The notes under the pieces are model-generated. The model saw nothing but the letters and a program-made list of their open reading frames with translations. It did no database searches and was not told the DNA's origin. A DNA stretch of 39,598 nucleotides from an uncultured Gammaproteobacteria bacterium (lineage in GTDB: Bacteria; Pseudomonadota; Gammaproteobacteria; Enterobacterales; Psychrobiaceae), in contig CAJXRU010000026.1 of the NCBI GenBank assembly GCA_913060565.1, forward strand, positions 1 through 39,598, written 5' to 3'. Positions 14,916-23,563 of this stretch are shown here, piece after piece. Made by a program: the position numbers and the translations under genes. Within the stretch, counting starts at the first letter, position 1, and each line of letters starts with the position of its first letter.

Positions 14916-15691
14916 TAGCTATTTGTCCACTGCGGTTTGCGCTTTTCAAGAAACGCATTCACGCCTTCTTTTTGATCATTTGAATCAAATAGTGCGACGA
15001 ATTTTTCACGCTCTAAAGGCAATGCGCTATTGATTGAACCATCACGGCCCATTTGAATAAGTGATTTACACGCTGTTACGCTCACCGGCGATTGCTTAGC
15101 CGTTTGTTTAGCCAATTTAAGCGCTGCTTCTAACACACCACCTTTTTCAACAACTTCCTCGACCAAACCAATTTGCTCAGCTTTTTGGGCAGTGATTCGT
15201 TCACCACATAAAATCATGCGTTTTGCCCAACCTTCGCCCACTAACAAGCTAAGGTTTTGTGTGCCACCAGCACACGGCAATAATCCTACCGCTGCTTCTG
15301 GCAGTGCCATTTGAGCTTGTTCTTCGGCAATGCGAATATCACATGCAAGTGCAACTTCTAAACCGCCACCCATTGCATAACCATTGATCGCCGCAATAGA
15401 AACACCTCTGAAATTAGCCAGTGTTTCAAATGCTTCACCAAAGACTGTTGCCATCGTTGCAGCAATGCCTTTATCGCCACTTGCAAAAGCGTTTAAATCG
15501 GCGCCAGCGCTAAAGAATTTTTCGCCTTCCCCAGTGATCACTAACGCATAGATTTCTTTATCATCATTTAATTCGCGCACCATATCACGCAGCAACGTTA
15601 AGCTTTCTTTTGTCCACGTATTTGCAGGCGGATTCGCAATAGTAATGACCGCGGTATGTTCTTGTTTTGATAATTGTAATAACTGAGTCAT
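14915..15691 (-). CDS. Enoyl-CoA hydratase (branched-chain catabolism)
   Basis: A 258-residue crotonase with both oxyanion-hole stretches (KFFSAGADLNAF and GYAMGGGLEVALACDIRIAEE) and the catalytic Glu region LPEAAVGLLPCAGGTQ. It hydrates enoyl-CoAs such as methacrylyl-CoA or tiglyl-CoA. I choose ATG 15691 rather than the in-frame GTG at 15697 because AGGAAG directly abuts the GTG but is about 6 bases from the ATG. The upstream gene is the thiolase, but a terminator-like hairpin lies between them, so expression may be partly uncoupled. Downstream it overlaps the hydrolase by one base. The substrate range is inferred from the operon; the fold alone would allow any enoyl-CoA. Confidence 0.92.
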   Translation of the reverse strand: MTQLLQLSKQEHTAVITIANPPANTWTKESLTLLRDMVRELNDDKEIYALVITGEGEKFFSAGADLNAFASGDKGIAATMATVFGEAFETLANFRGVSIAAINGYAMGGGLEVALACDIRIAEEQAQMALPEAAVGLLPCAGGTQNLSLLVGEGWAKRMILCGERITAQKAEQIGLVEEVVEKGGVLEAALKLAKQTAKQSPVSVTACKSLIQMGRDGSINSALPLEREKFVALFDSNDQKEGVNAFLEKRKPQWTNS

Positions 15692-15717
15692 AAACACTTC
15701 CTATTTAATGTCGTCAT

Positions 15718-15753
15718 AAAAAAAGCGCCGTTATCAACCGATAAGACGCTTTG
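15718..15753 (-). terminator. Intercistronic terminator/attenuator between thiolase and enoyl-CoA hydratase
   Basis: Outer stem AAAGCG (15723-15728) / CGCTTT (15748-15753) and inner TTATC / GATAA with small internal mismatches form a hairpin. On the - strand it is followed by eight U (15725-15718). It falls inside an apparent operon, so it probably gives partial termination. Confidence 0.65.
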
Positions 15754-15762
15754 TTTTAGTTT

Positions 15763-16947
15763 TTATAGCATTTCTACCGCGATGGCTGTTGCCTCGCCGC
15801 CACCAATACATAAGCTTGCAACACCTTTGCTTAAGCCTTTATTTTTAAGCGCATGAAGCAATGTCACAATAATTCGAGAGCCACTTGAACCCAGAGGATG
15901 GCCAAGGGCACAGGCGCCGCCATTAATGTTAACTTTGCTATGATCTAACTCTAGATCTTTCATTGCTAACATAGTCACCATGGCAAACGCTTCGTTAATT
16001 TCATATAAATCAACATCATCTGTCGACCAACCAGCGCCCGCTAACACTTTATTCATTGCGCCAACAGGAGCAATCGTGAATTCACTTGGGTGCTGCGCGT
16101 GAGTTGCGTGGGCTTTAATCGCTGCAAGCGGTGTTAAACCGCGCTTTTTAGCTTCACTTGCAGACATAATCAATAGCGCTGATGCGCCATCTGAAATAGA
16201 GCTAGCGTTAGCCGCCGTAATAGTACCGTCTTTTGCAAAAGCAGGACGTAAACTAGGGATCTTATCAACACGGGCATTACCTGGTTGTTCATCAATACTG
16301 ACAACCGTATCTCCACGACGAGAGCTAATAGTCACAGGAACAATTTCGTTTTCAAATGCACCAGAATCGATAGCTGCGTTAGCACGTGATAATGATGCTA
16401 TTGCGAAATCATCCATTTGCTCACGAGTAAATCCAGTATCATCACTAGTTTGCTGAGCAAAACAGCCCATTGCTTTACTTGTTTGAGCATCTTCAAGACC
16501 GTCTAAAAACATATGATCTTTAACTTCGCCATGTCCCATACGCATCCCATGACGTGCTTTTGGTAACATATATGGTGCAAGACTCATACTTTCCATACCA
16601 CCAGCAACAACTACATTTGCACTGCCCGCTTTAATAAAATCATGAGCCATCATCACAGCTTTCATGCCTGAACCACAAACTTTGTTTATCGTTGTACACA
16701 CAGTATCTAATGATAAATCAGCTTGTAATGCCGCTTGACGAGCAGGTGCTTGACCTAAACCAGCCGGTAATACACACCCCATAATTACTTCGTCAACGTC
16801 TGTTTTCGCTAAACCTGTTGAATCCATTAGCCCAGCAATAGCAGCGCTACCTAAGGTTGGTGAAGCCACTTGACTCAGCGAGCCACCAAAGCCCCCCATT
16901 GGGGTTCGTAAGGCTTGTACGATAACGATTTGTTCTTGATTGCTCAT
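15763..16947 (-). CDS. Acetyl-CoA C-acyltransferase (thiolase)
   Basis: A 394-residue class-II thiolase. The nucleophile is Cys91 in NKVCGSGMK; the C-terminal NGGACALGHPLGSSGSR supplies His, and CIGGGEATAIAVE supplies the second Cys. It cleaves 3-ketoacyl-CoAs. Next to valine and isoleucine genes it most likely splits 2-methylacetoacetyl-CoA to acetyl-CoA and propionyl-CoA, as the first gene of the Shewanella-type ivd operon does (known for relatives; applied here by inference). It is first in the - strand set and preceded by a 157-base promoter region with a candidate operator at 17033-17050. A general acetoacetyl-CoA thiolase role cannot be excluded. A terminator-like hairpin follows its stop. 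Confidence 0.93.
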   Translation of the reverse strand: MSNQEQIVIVQALRTPMGGFGGSLSQVASPTLGSAAIAGLMDSTGLAKTDVDEVIMGCVLPAGLGQAPARQAALQADLSLDTVCTTINKVCGSGMKAVMMAHDFIKAGSANVVVAGGMESMSLAPYMLPKARHGMRMGHGEVKDHMFLDGLEDAQTSKAMGCFAQQTSDDTGFTREQMDDFAIASLSRANAAIDSGAFENEIVPVTISSRRGDTVVSIDEQPGNARVDKIPSLRPAFAKDGTITAANASSISDGASALLIMSASEAKKRGLTPLAAIKAHATHAQHPSEFTIAPVGAMNKVLAGAGWSTDDVDLYEINEAFAMVTMLAMKDLELDHSKVNINGGACALGHPLGSSGSRIIVTLLHALKNKGLSKGVASLCIGGGEATAIAVEML

Positions 16948-17032
16948 AATTAGCTCCGATAATTTAACGGCAACACGATGTAAAAATTATCATGTTAGAA
17001 AATTGATAATCGATACATTACCCTAAGATACC

Positions 17033-17050
17033 GTTGACGCCAACGTAAAC
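17033..17050. promoter_or_regulatory. Candidate operator upstream of the branched-chain catabolism genes
   Basis: GTTGACGCCAACGTAAAC is an imperfect inverted repeat (TTGACG and CGTAAA around a 4-base spacer) about 90 bases upstream of the thiolase start. In gammaproteobacteria these genes are usually controlled by the MerR-type LiuR. I cannot confirm from memory that this is the LiuR consensus. Confidence 0.35.
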
Positions 17051-17104
17051 TTTAGTACAAGTCAGAATTAATTATTGGAGATAGGTGTAAAGTTGAGATG
17101 ACAG

Positions 17105-18853
17105 TTAGTTGTTAAAACGAATAACAAAACCTTGTTCATCACGACGAGCTTGGTTGGAAGCGCTACGAAGATTATTTAATCTAGCGTTTAAGGTATCACT
17201 GCTTGATATTTCAACTATTGAAATATCCGTGTATATAACACTCAAATGAAGTGTTTGCTGTTTGAGACGAGCAATTGTTTTAGGTCTAAATGGCGTTGTA
17301 ACACATTTTAAATAAGTCACCGTATCTTCAGAGCTACGCGGAAATACAATCAGTGCAAAAGTATCATCGTCATAACGAAAAAGAATATCTGCCTCATTTT
17401 TTAACTCGGTCAATTTAGCAGCGGTAATTGCAAGTACTCTATCCGCTTTATCGACACTAAAGCTATGCTTTATCATCGCTAATTCATCAATACTTATTAA
17501 GGCTAATGATACGTTGTTATTTTGTGGCTTATTTATCTGGCTGTCATTATCTAATTCAGACTCAATGCCTTGTAGAGTCAATAAACCTGTTAGCGCATCA
17601 TATTTATCAGCTGTAATTACGGATAAATAATGACGGCGCATATACATCGATGTAGCGACAACAACGCCAATCAACATGAGCAAAGCAATCGCATACGTCA
17701 AAAATGCCTTTAACCTTATTATCTCTTCATCAATGGTGATTCGTTGTGCAACAAGTTTATCTAATCGACTTTGCAATTTATTATTGGCACTAGCAAACTG
17801 CGCATTTAAATGCGCAAGCTGATTCTCATTAACAGCTTGGTCATAGCTATCTTGAAAAGATATCGCTCGATTAAGTTCTTCAACCGCTAATTGATGATTA
17901 CCTTGTTGCTTCGCAATCATACTTTTTAGTCGATGTAGCGTGGCTAAATCACTCGTTAAATCATATTCAAAGAAAACGTCATACAACTGTGTTACTAATG
18001 CATTGCCTTGATTTAACTTCCCTTGATTAATATAGGATTCCGCCAACAAAAGTTGTGCTTGACGATAATTAAAATCAGCACTTATGCCACTCATTAATTC
18101 AAGCGCTTGAGATAAAATAAGCTCTTCGTTAACATAATCTTTTTGTTCTTTATAAGGAAAAGACTCCATCACTTTAAATAAATTCAAAACTGATACATCA
18201 CCTGCTTTCTGGCAAGCAGCTCTCGCAGAATTTAACAACTTGGAGAATTCAACGTAATCCTTTTGAACAATTAACCAATAAATTGTGCTATCAAGCACAT
18301 TACATTTGAGCGCATCATCATTTGTTCGACTTGCAATAACTTGTGCTTTATCTAACCAATATTTTGATGTTTTGAAAGTTCCCGCTTCAATATTTAGCTC
18401 CGCAGCCACTAAAAGAATATTGACCCAATCCACCAATGGAACCTCTTCTTCTGACAATTGATCTGCGTAGTTTAAATACTGAAACGCTTGAACATAATCG
18501 CCTAAAATCTGACTTAACTGAATCGCATATTTATAATACAACACCAAATATTTAGGTGGCATTTCTTGCGGCTTCATTGCGTCAATTTTGCTTTTTCCTT
18601 CCTCATATTTTCCTGCGATGACAGTCAACTTCAAATCAACAAATGCGTATTGTATTTTTAATTCAGGGGATAGCTCATCTGCTGAAATCTCTTTCAGCAG
18701 TTTAAATGCCTGAGCACTATCCGAATAAGCAAGCTCTCCAGCTCTGCGAATGTTTTCACTAATGTTGTCTTTCAATGGTTTTTCGGCATTTGACTTCGCT
18801 TGAACATTAAACAAAACCGAAAATAAAATGAAGAAATAAAGAATATACTTCAT
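17105..18853 (-). CDS. Periplasmic TPR sensor with degenerate GGDEF output domain
   Basis: A 582-residue inner-membrane protein. A signal peptide (MKYILYFFILFSVLFNVQAK) precedes a long alpha-helical TPR-like region (about 30-350), then a coiled coil, one membrane helix (LTYAIALLMLIGVVVATSMYM, near 385-405) and a cytoplasmic GGDEF fold starting at YDALTGLLTLQG. The active-site loop reads DDDTF where GGDEF is required (RYDDDTFALIVF), so diguanylate cyclase activity is very unlikely. It may bind GTP or c-di-GMP, or act through partners. The gene overlaps the upstream TPR gene by 4 bases (ATGA), implying stoichiometric production and probably a complex. The ligand of the TPR domain is unknown. 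Confidence 0.85.
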   Translation of the reverse strand: MKYILYFFILFSVLFNVQAKSNAEKPLKDNISENIRRAGELAYSDSAQAFKLLKEISADELSPELKIQYAFVDLKLTVIAGKYEEGKSKIDAMKPQEMPPKYLVLYYKYAIQLSQILGDYVQAFQYLNYADQLSEEEVPLVDWVNILLVAAELNIEAGTFKTSKYWLDKAQVIASRTNDDALKCNVLDSTIYWLIVQKDYVEFSKLLNSARAACQKAGDVSVLNLFKVMESFPYKEQKDYVNEELILSQALELMSGISADFNYRQAQLLLAESYINQGKLNQGNALVTQLYDVFFEYDLTSDLATLHRLKSMIAKQQGNHQLAVEELNRAISFQDSYDQAVNENQLAHLNAQFASANNKLQSRLDKLVAQRITIDEEIIRLKAFLTYAIALLMLIGVVVATSMYMRRHYLSVITADKYDALTGLLTLQGIESELDNDSQINKPQNNNVSLALISIDELAMIKHSFSVDKADRVLAITAAKLTELKNEADILFRYDDDTFALIVFPRSSEDTVTYLKCVTTPFRPKTIARLKQQTLHLSVIYTDISIVEISSSDTLNARLNNLRSASNQARRDEQGFVIRFNN

Positions 18854-20073
18854 CGCTTTAACCTACTAATAGCAATAAATATCAAACTAATTAAGCCAAT
18901 AATCGCAAGAAAACCGATACCAACAAGTAAGAAGCAGTAATTACTTTCACTTTCTTTACTTCGTTTAATAGCTCGCTTTTCTTGTTCAATTGCCCGTTCT
19001 AATCGTTGCTTATTTTCACTGATCCGAAACGTCAAAAAAGAAACATTATCGCTACGTTTGTTTTTTTCCAGCTTTGCTTTGTCTTCAACAAAGGATTCTA
19101 AAGCCTTCATTGCATTATCTAATTCACCAATGCGTTGATAGTACTGAGCACTTAATTGATGAAACTCGATTTTTTGCTTTGGTGTAGTTTTAGTTTCTAG
19201 TAGCGCTTCTATCGTTTGCAACGTTGACGCGGCATGGGGTAAGTTACCTTTCATCAAAGCAACTTCGACACTTAATAAATATGTATCAACAAGACGATTA
19301 ACAATATGCTGAGACTGAAATATTCGCGCTGCTTTTTCCAGATATTGTGCAGTTTGTTGGTTCACTTTGTTACGCGCAATATCAACAGCGGCCAATTGAT
19401 AAGAACTGTCTGCAGCGACAATACCAAGATGTTCAATCAAACAATTTTCAGCCGTACTTTCATACAATTGTGTATTTGATTTTGGCTTATTCTTAGTAAT
19501 CAAAGATTGTAGATTTAGGTTAGCTAACTGGCAAAATTCCCGAGCACTGAACTTGTCATTTTGAAGTGATCGTAATTGAATAAGAGTGTTAGAGAATAAA
19601 TTGAGTTCATTCGCATTAAAATAAATACGTGCATAAACAAGCAAATAACTAAATTGTGGGTTATCCAACACGCTCGGACTATCAGCTACTTTTAAGCGGT
19701 TTAAATAATCCATCGCACCAACACCATTAAATTGATGAGCAAGGTTAAGCGCATTCAAATAGTAAAAATAGGCCAATTCATTACTAGACAGTATTTTATG
19801 ATTAACCGCTGTTAACTGCTCGTTAGCGTGTTCAAAAGCACCCTGCACAATGGCGAGATGAATACGTGCTAGTTTACGGTCAGCATTTGATAAACGCTCA
19901 ATTGAAGGAGAGTGCTGATGATCTGTTGATAATTGTTTGATGGCTTGAACAGGAAAATCATTAATGAGCTGCTCAAACTTGTAGTCGGACGCAAATACCC
20001 ACGAAGGACACCACATCAAACAACAAACCAGCCAAAAACGTTTAATAGAAAAATAACTCAACGAACAACTCAA
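18850..20073 (-). CDS. Periplasmic TPR membrane protein lacking an output domain
   Basis: A 407-residue protein with the same plan as its downstream partner but without a cytoplasmic domain. It has an N-terminal hydrophobic signal (FWLVCCLMWCPSWVFAS), a TPR-like helical region, a basic coiled coil (KNKQRLERAIEQEKRAIKRSKESE-type charge pattern) and a final membrane helix (CFLLVGIGFLAIIGLISLIFI) ending in a short basic tail. No ATG precedes the signal sequence. Candidate starts are TTG at 20073 or TTG at 20061, and no clear Shine-Dalgarno is visible, so the start is uncertain. The 4-base overlap with the GGDEF-like gene suggests the two act together as a paired sensor. A duplication followed by loss of the output domain is a reasonable origin (inference). 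Confidence 0.78.
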   Translation of the reverse strand: MSCSLSYFSIKRFWLVCCLMWCPSWVFASDYKFEQLINDFPVQAIKQLSTDHQHSPSIERLSNADRKLARIHLAIVQGAFEHANEQLTAVNHKILSSNELAYFYYLNALNLAHQFNGVGAMDYLNRLKVADSPSVLDNPQFSYLLVYARIYFNANELNLFSNTLIQLRSLQNDKFSAREFCQLANLNLQSLITKNKPKSNTQLYESTAENCLIEHLGIVAADSSYQLAAVDIARNKVNQQTAQYLEKAARIFQSQHIVNRLVDTYLLSVEVALMKGNLPHAASTLQTIEALLETKTTPKQKIEFHQLSAQYYQRIGELDNAMKALESFVEDKAKLEKNKRSDNVSFLTFRISENKQRLERAIEQEKRAIKRSKESESNYCFLLVGIGFLAIIGLISLIFIAISRLKR

Positions 20074-20164
20074 TGATAATAAGAACGATAATCACCTAAT
20101 GATGATTAGGCGGCAATTATAGTGTCATTATCAATTAATGCTAGTGAGACTTTTCTAAAGTGTG

Positions 20165-21100
20165 TTATTCCCACGGTGTTCTGCGGTGCAAATGTGATAA
20201 ATCAAACGGCGTAATTTGATAGACGTAGTAATTTAGCCAATTAGACACTAACAAATTTGCATGACTACGCCAGCAGCCTTTTGGCGCTTGCAAAGGATCA
20301 TCAGCTGGAAAATAGTTGTTTGGGATATCAGGATTTAACCCCGCTGTATCATCACGCTTAAACTCATCCCCCAACGTAGTGACATTGTATTCAGGGTGTC
20401 CCAAAACAAATAAGCGTCGTCTGTCTTTGCTAACAACAAGATATGCACCAGCCTCTGTTGAGTCCGCTAAAATATCCAAATCAGGATGCGCTCTAAGTTC
20501 ATCAACATTCATTTGAGCAAGTCGCGAATGAGGTACCCAAAAGTCATCATCAAAACCACGTAACAAAGGATCATGCGATTGATGCCGATGATGTAAAAAT
20601 ACGCCGGCAATTTTACGCTCGCGAATATATCGCTTAATGTCGTACAGATGATAAAACGCCGCATGGGCAGCCCAGCACAAAAAGAGCGTTGATGTCACAT
20701 GTTGTGTCGACCAATCGAAAACCGCCGTAATTTTTTCCCAGTAAATCACATCATCAAAATCAACATCACCTAGCGGCGCGCCAGTAATGATAAGCCCATC
20801 GAAATTGCGCTCTTTAATATCCTCAAAGTCACGATAGAAGTCATTCATGTGATCTTGCGGCGTATGTTTGGAAATATTGCTATGAATTCGTAAAAACTCA
20901 ACATCTACCTGTAACGGCGTGTTGGCTAATAAGCGTAAGATTTGAGTTTCCGTTTCAATTTTATTGGGCATTAAATTGAGTAATAACACCTTCATTGGCC
21001 GAATTTGTTGGCTAAGCGCTCGGCTTTCACTCATTACAAAGATATTTTCTTCTTGTAATTCATCCTTTGCAGGTAACTTATCTGGAATATTAATCGGCAC
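20165..21100 (-). CDS. metA: Homoserine O-succinyltransferase
   Basis: First committed step of methionine synthesis: acylation of homoserine. The protein is 311 residues, with the N-terminal [24 protein letters not shown], catalytic Cys142 in [17 protein letters not shown], the His/Glu pair in VLGHPEYN, and a C-terminal NYYVYQ. Residue 111 is Gly ([10 protein letters not shown]). In characterised enzymes Gly111 goes with succinyl-CoA and Glu111 with acetyl-CoA, so succinyl-CoA is predicted. It is a single gene with its own promoter region, preceded by four tandem met boxes at 21158-21189 that indicate MetJ/S-adenosylmethionine repression. It starts about 1.1 kb after and on the same strand as the TPR pair lying downstream, and is separated from the divergent peptidase gene by 221 bases. 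Confidence 0.97.
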   Translation of the reverse strand: MPINIPDKLPAKDELQEENIFVMSESRALSQQIRPMKVLLLNLMPNKIETETQILRLLANTPLQVDVEFLRIHSNISKHTPQDHMNDFYRDFEDIKERNFDGLIITGAPLGDVDFDDVIYWEKITAVFDWSTQHVTSTLFLCWAAHAAFYHLYDIKRYIRERKIAGVFLHHRHQSHDPLLRGFDDDFWVPHSRLAQMNVDELRAHPDLDILADSTEAGAYLVVSKDRRRLFVLGHPEYNVTTLGDEFKRDDTAGLNPDIPNNYFPADDPLQAPKGCWRSHANLLVSNWLNYYVYQITPFDLSHLHRRTPWE

Positions 21101-21157
21101 AACAAACTCGCTTCAATTTATTAGTCAACGCAACATCATGTAGACAATTTAACCCAA

Positions 21158-21189
21158 AGGCATCTAGACGTCTAGATGTTTATACGTTT
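21158..21189. promoter_or_regulatory. MetJ operator: four tandem met boxes
   Basis: Four contiguous 8-base units in register upstream of metA: AGGCATCT (6/8), AGACGTCT (8/8 to consensus), AGATGTTT (6/8) and ATACGTTT (6/8). A 16-bp perfect palindrome ATCTAGACGTCTAGAT is embedded. MetJ binds such arrays cooperatively with S-adenosylmethionine as corepressor. The array lies about 60 bases before the metA ATG, overlapping the expected promoter. Confidence 0.88.
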
Positions 21190-21321
21190 TATCTAAAATT
21201 ACTAATATTTTATACACATCTGCTTACGACAAATATCAGATGCTCCATTGACTCCCAACCAGTGTCTCGCTAAGTTAGCCTGTGAAAAATTCTAATAACA
21301 ACACAATCAACGGATTTAGTT

Positions 21322-23424
21322 ATGAAAAAAACTGCAATTGTCACTGCTTCACTTGCCACTTTGGCGTTAAGTGCGTGTCAGTCGACACAAGAAACCACGA
21401 ACGTCACTAAACCAGATAGCGATTATCTTTGGCTTGAAGAAGTTCAAGGTGAAGCCCCTTTAAACTGGGTTGAAACTCAAAATAAAAAAGCATTTTCATC
21501 GTTAAAATCTAATGCTGTTTATCAGCAAAGTTATGATGCAAACCTAGCGCTACTTAACTCAAATGATCGTATTGCTTACGCATCTCAACGCGGTGACTAC
21601 CTGTATAACTTTTGGACTGACAAAAATAACCAACGTGGTTTATATCGCCGTACAACCTTAAGTGAATATCAAAAAGACAACCCGACTTGGGAAACGGTAT
21701 TAGATATTGACGCTCTCGCTGCAAAAGATGGCATGAGCTGGGTTTACAAAGGCATGGATTGTTTATACCCAGATTACAATCACTGTTTAGTGAAATTGTC
21801 ACCCGGTGGCAGCGATGCTGTTGTCGTCCGTGAATTTAATATGGCGACCAAATCATTTGTTGAAAATGGTTTTAAACTGCCTGAAGCGAAAAGCTCAATT
21901 AGCTGGCGCGACGAAAACTCTGTATTCGTTGGCACAGATTTCGGCGCAGGCAGCTTAACCGATTCTGGTTACCCTGGTGTGGTAAAGATTTGGCAGCGTG
22001 GCACGCCATTATCTAGCGCAAAACAAGTTTATAAAGCTGATAAGACTTCTGTGTCAGCCTCTGGTTTTGTCATGCGCGACGGCAAGAACAGCCTAGACAT
22101 GATTTATGATGGGACTTCATTTTACTCACGCGCTATGTATATCCTACAAGGCGACAAACAAGTAAAACTGCCTATCCCAAAAGATGCTAGCTTAAGTGCT
22201 TTTTTAAATGGTGATATCTTCATTCAACTAAAGAGCTCATGGACAGTAAACGGCAGCACATTCAAGCAAGGCAGTGTTATATTTGCCCCTGTTGATGACG
22301 TTTTAAAGGGAACGGCTAACTACAAAACGCTTATTACGCCAACGGCGAGTTTAGCAATCAATTCAGTACAGGCCACTAAATCTACGCTGTTAGTGACTGT
22401 ATTAGATAACGTGAAATCAAAAGTGCTGCGTTTTACTAACGATGCTGGACAATGGGAAAGCACGCCTGTTGATATCGATGACAAAGGTAATATCAGCGTA
22501 TTTAATACCAACGAAAGCACTGATGATTTCTTCTTAAATTACACCAGCTTCCTCAAGCCTTCTACGCTGTATAAAGTCAGTGGTGAAACAGGAAAACTGA
22601 CCCAATTAAAAGCACAAAAATCACAGTTTAACAGCGATGATTTAGTGACTCACCAATATTGGGCAACGTCTAAAGATGGCACTAAAGTTCCTTACTTTGC
22701 CATCATGAAAAAAGACATTGAGTTAAACGGTAAAAATCCTACATTGCTATACGGGTACGGCGGTTTTGAAGTATCACTAAAACCATCTTACAGCGCGTTA
22801 CAAGGTAAAAACTGGTTAGAAAAAGGCGGTGTGTACATCCTATCCAACATTCGTGGCGGTGGTGAGTTTGGCCCAAGCTGGCATCAAGCAGCGCTTAAGA
22901 AAAATCGTCATAAGGCCTATGAAGATTTTGAAGCCATTGCGATGGACTTAATTGATCGTAAAATTACCTCACCTGATCACTTAGGTATTCAAGGTGGCAG
23001 TAATGGTGGTTTATTAATGGGCGCAGCGTTTACACGTCGTCCAGATCTATACAACGCCGTTGTTTGTCAGGTGCCATTACTTGATATGAAACGTTATACC
23101 AAGCTATTGGCTGGCGCTAGCTGGGCTGCTGAATATGGCGATCCAGACAATGCCCAGATGTGGGAATACATTAAAACCTATTCACCATTTCATAACTTAG
23201 ATGCTAAAACAGATTACCCAAAAGTGTTCTTCACGACATCGACTAAAGATGACCGTGTACATCCTGGCCATGCCCGTAAAATGGTCGCTAAGATGCAAGA
23301 TCTTGGACACGATGTTTACTACTACGAAAACACGGAAGGCGGTCACGCTGGTGCAGCTGACAACAAACAGCGCGCTGACATGTACGCTCTTATCTACAGC
23401 TATTTATGGCAACAACTTAAATAA
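21322..23424 (+). CDS. Prolyl oligopeptidase family (S9A) lipoprotein
   Basis: A 700-residue serine peptidase made of an N-terminal beta-propeller (about 70-420) and a C-terminal alpha/beta-hydrolase domain. The N-terminus is a lipoprotein signal with lipobox LSAC (Cys19), so it is anchored in the periplasm or outer membrane rather than cytosolic. Catalytic residues are Ser560 in GIQGGSNGGLLMGA, Asp in TSTKDDRVHPGHARKM and His in TEGGHAGAADNKQ. The oxyanion region YGYGGFEVSLKPSY and NIRGGGEFGPSWH are standard for S9A. It should cut short peptides after proline or a related residue. A single-gene transcript is likely, with its own terminator at 23451-23487. It is divergent from metA. It fits a protein-degrading marine lifestyle with the S46 peptidase nearby. 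Confidence 0.95.
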   Translation: MKKTAIVTASLATLALSACQSTQETTNVTKPDSDYLWLEEVQGEAPLNWVETQNKKAFSSLKSNAVYQQSYDANLALLNSNDRIAYASQRGDYLYNFWTDKNNQRGLYRRTTLSEYQKDNPTWETVLDIDALAAKDGMSWVYKGMDCLYPDYNHCLVKLSPGGSDAVVVREFNMATKSFVENGFKLPEAKSSISWRDENSVFVGTDFGAGSLTDSGYPGVVKIWQRGTPLSSAKQVYKADKTSVSASGFVMRDGKNSLDMIYDGTSFYSRAMYILQGDKQVKLPIPKDASLSAFLNGDIFIQLKSSWTVNGSTFKQGSVIFAPVDDVLKGTANYKTLITPTASLAINSVQATKSTLLVTVLDNVKSKVLRFTNDAGQWESTPVDIDDKGNISVFNTNESTDDFFLNYTSFLKPSTLYKVSGETGKLTQLKAQKSQFNSDDLVTHQYWATSKDGTKVPYFAIMKKDIELNGKNPTLLYGYGGFEVSLKPSYSALQGKNWLEKGGVYILSNIRGGGEFGPSWHQAALKKNRHKAYEDFEAIAMDLIDRKITSPDHLGIQGGSNGGLLMGAAFTRRPDLYNAVVCQVPLLDMKRYTKLLAGASWAAEYGDPDNAQMWEYIKTYSPFHNLDAKTDYPKVFFTTSTKDDRVHPGHARKMVAKMQDLGHDVYYYENTEGGHAGAADNKQRADMYALIYSYLWQQLK

Positions 23425-23450
23425 TCGTTAGATAAAAATAGCCGTAATAA

Positions 23451-23487
23451 AAAGCCGATTTAAGCAATTAAATCGGTTTTTTTATTT
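23451..23487 (+). terminator. Intrinsic terminator after prolyl oligopeptidase
   Basis: A 9-bp perfect stem CCGATTTAA (23455-23463) / TTAAATCGG (23468-23476) with loop GCAA is followed by a run of seven T at 23477-23483. It lies about 30 bases after the stop codon at 23424. Confidence 0.88.
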
Positions 23488-23563
23488 ATTTTGGAGAAAG
23501 TTGTCACACATTATCGATTACTCGTGACTTAGTTAATGACCCTACTAATTATTCGGAGCAATC

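Noticed and set aside
20095-20110. CCTAAT/ATTAGG hairpin between metA and the TPR gene as metA terminator
   Set aside because: The stem is only 6 bp and no U-tract follows on the - strand; too weak to list.
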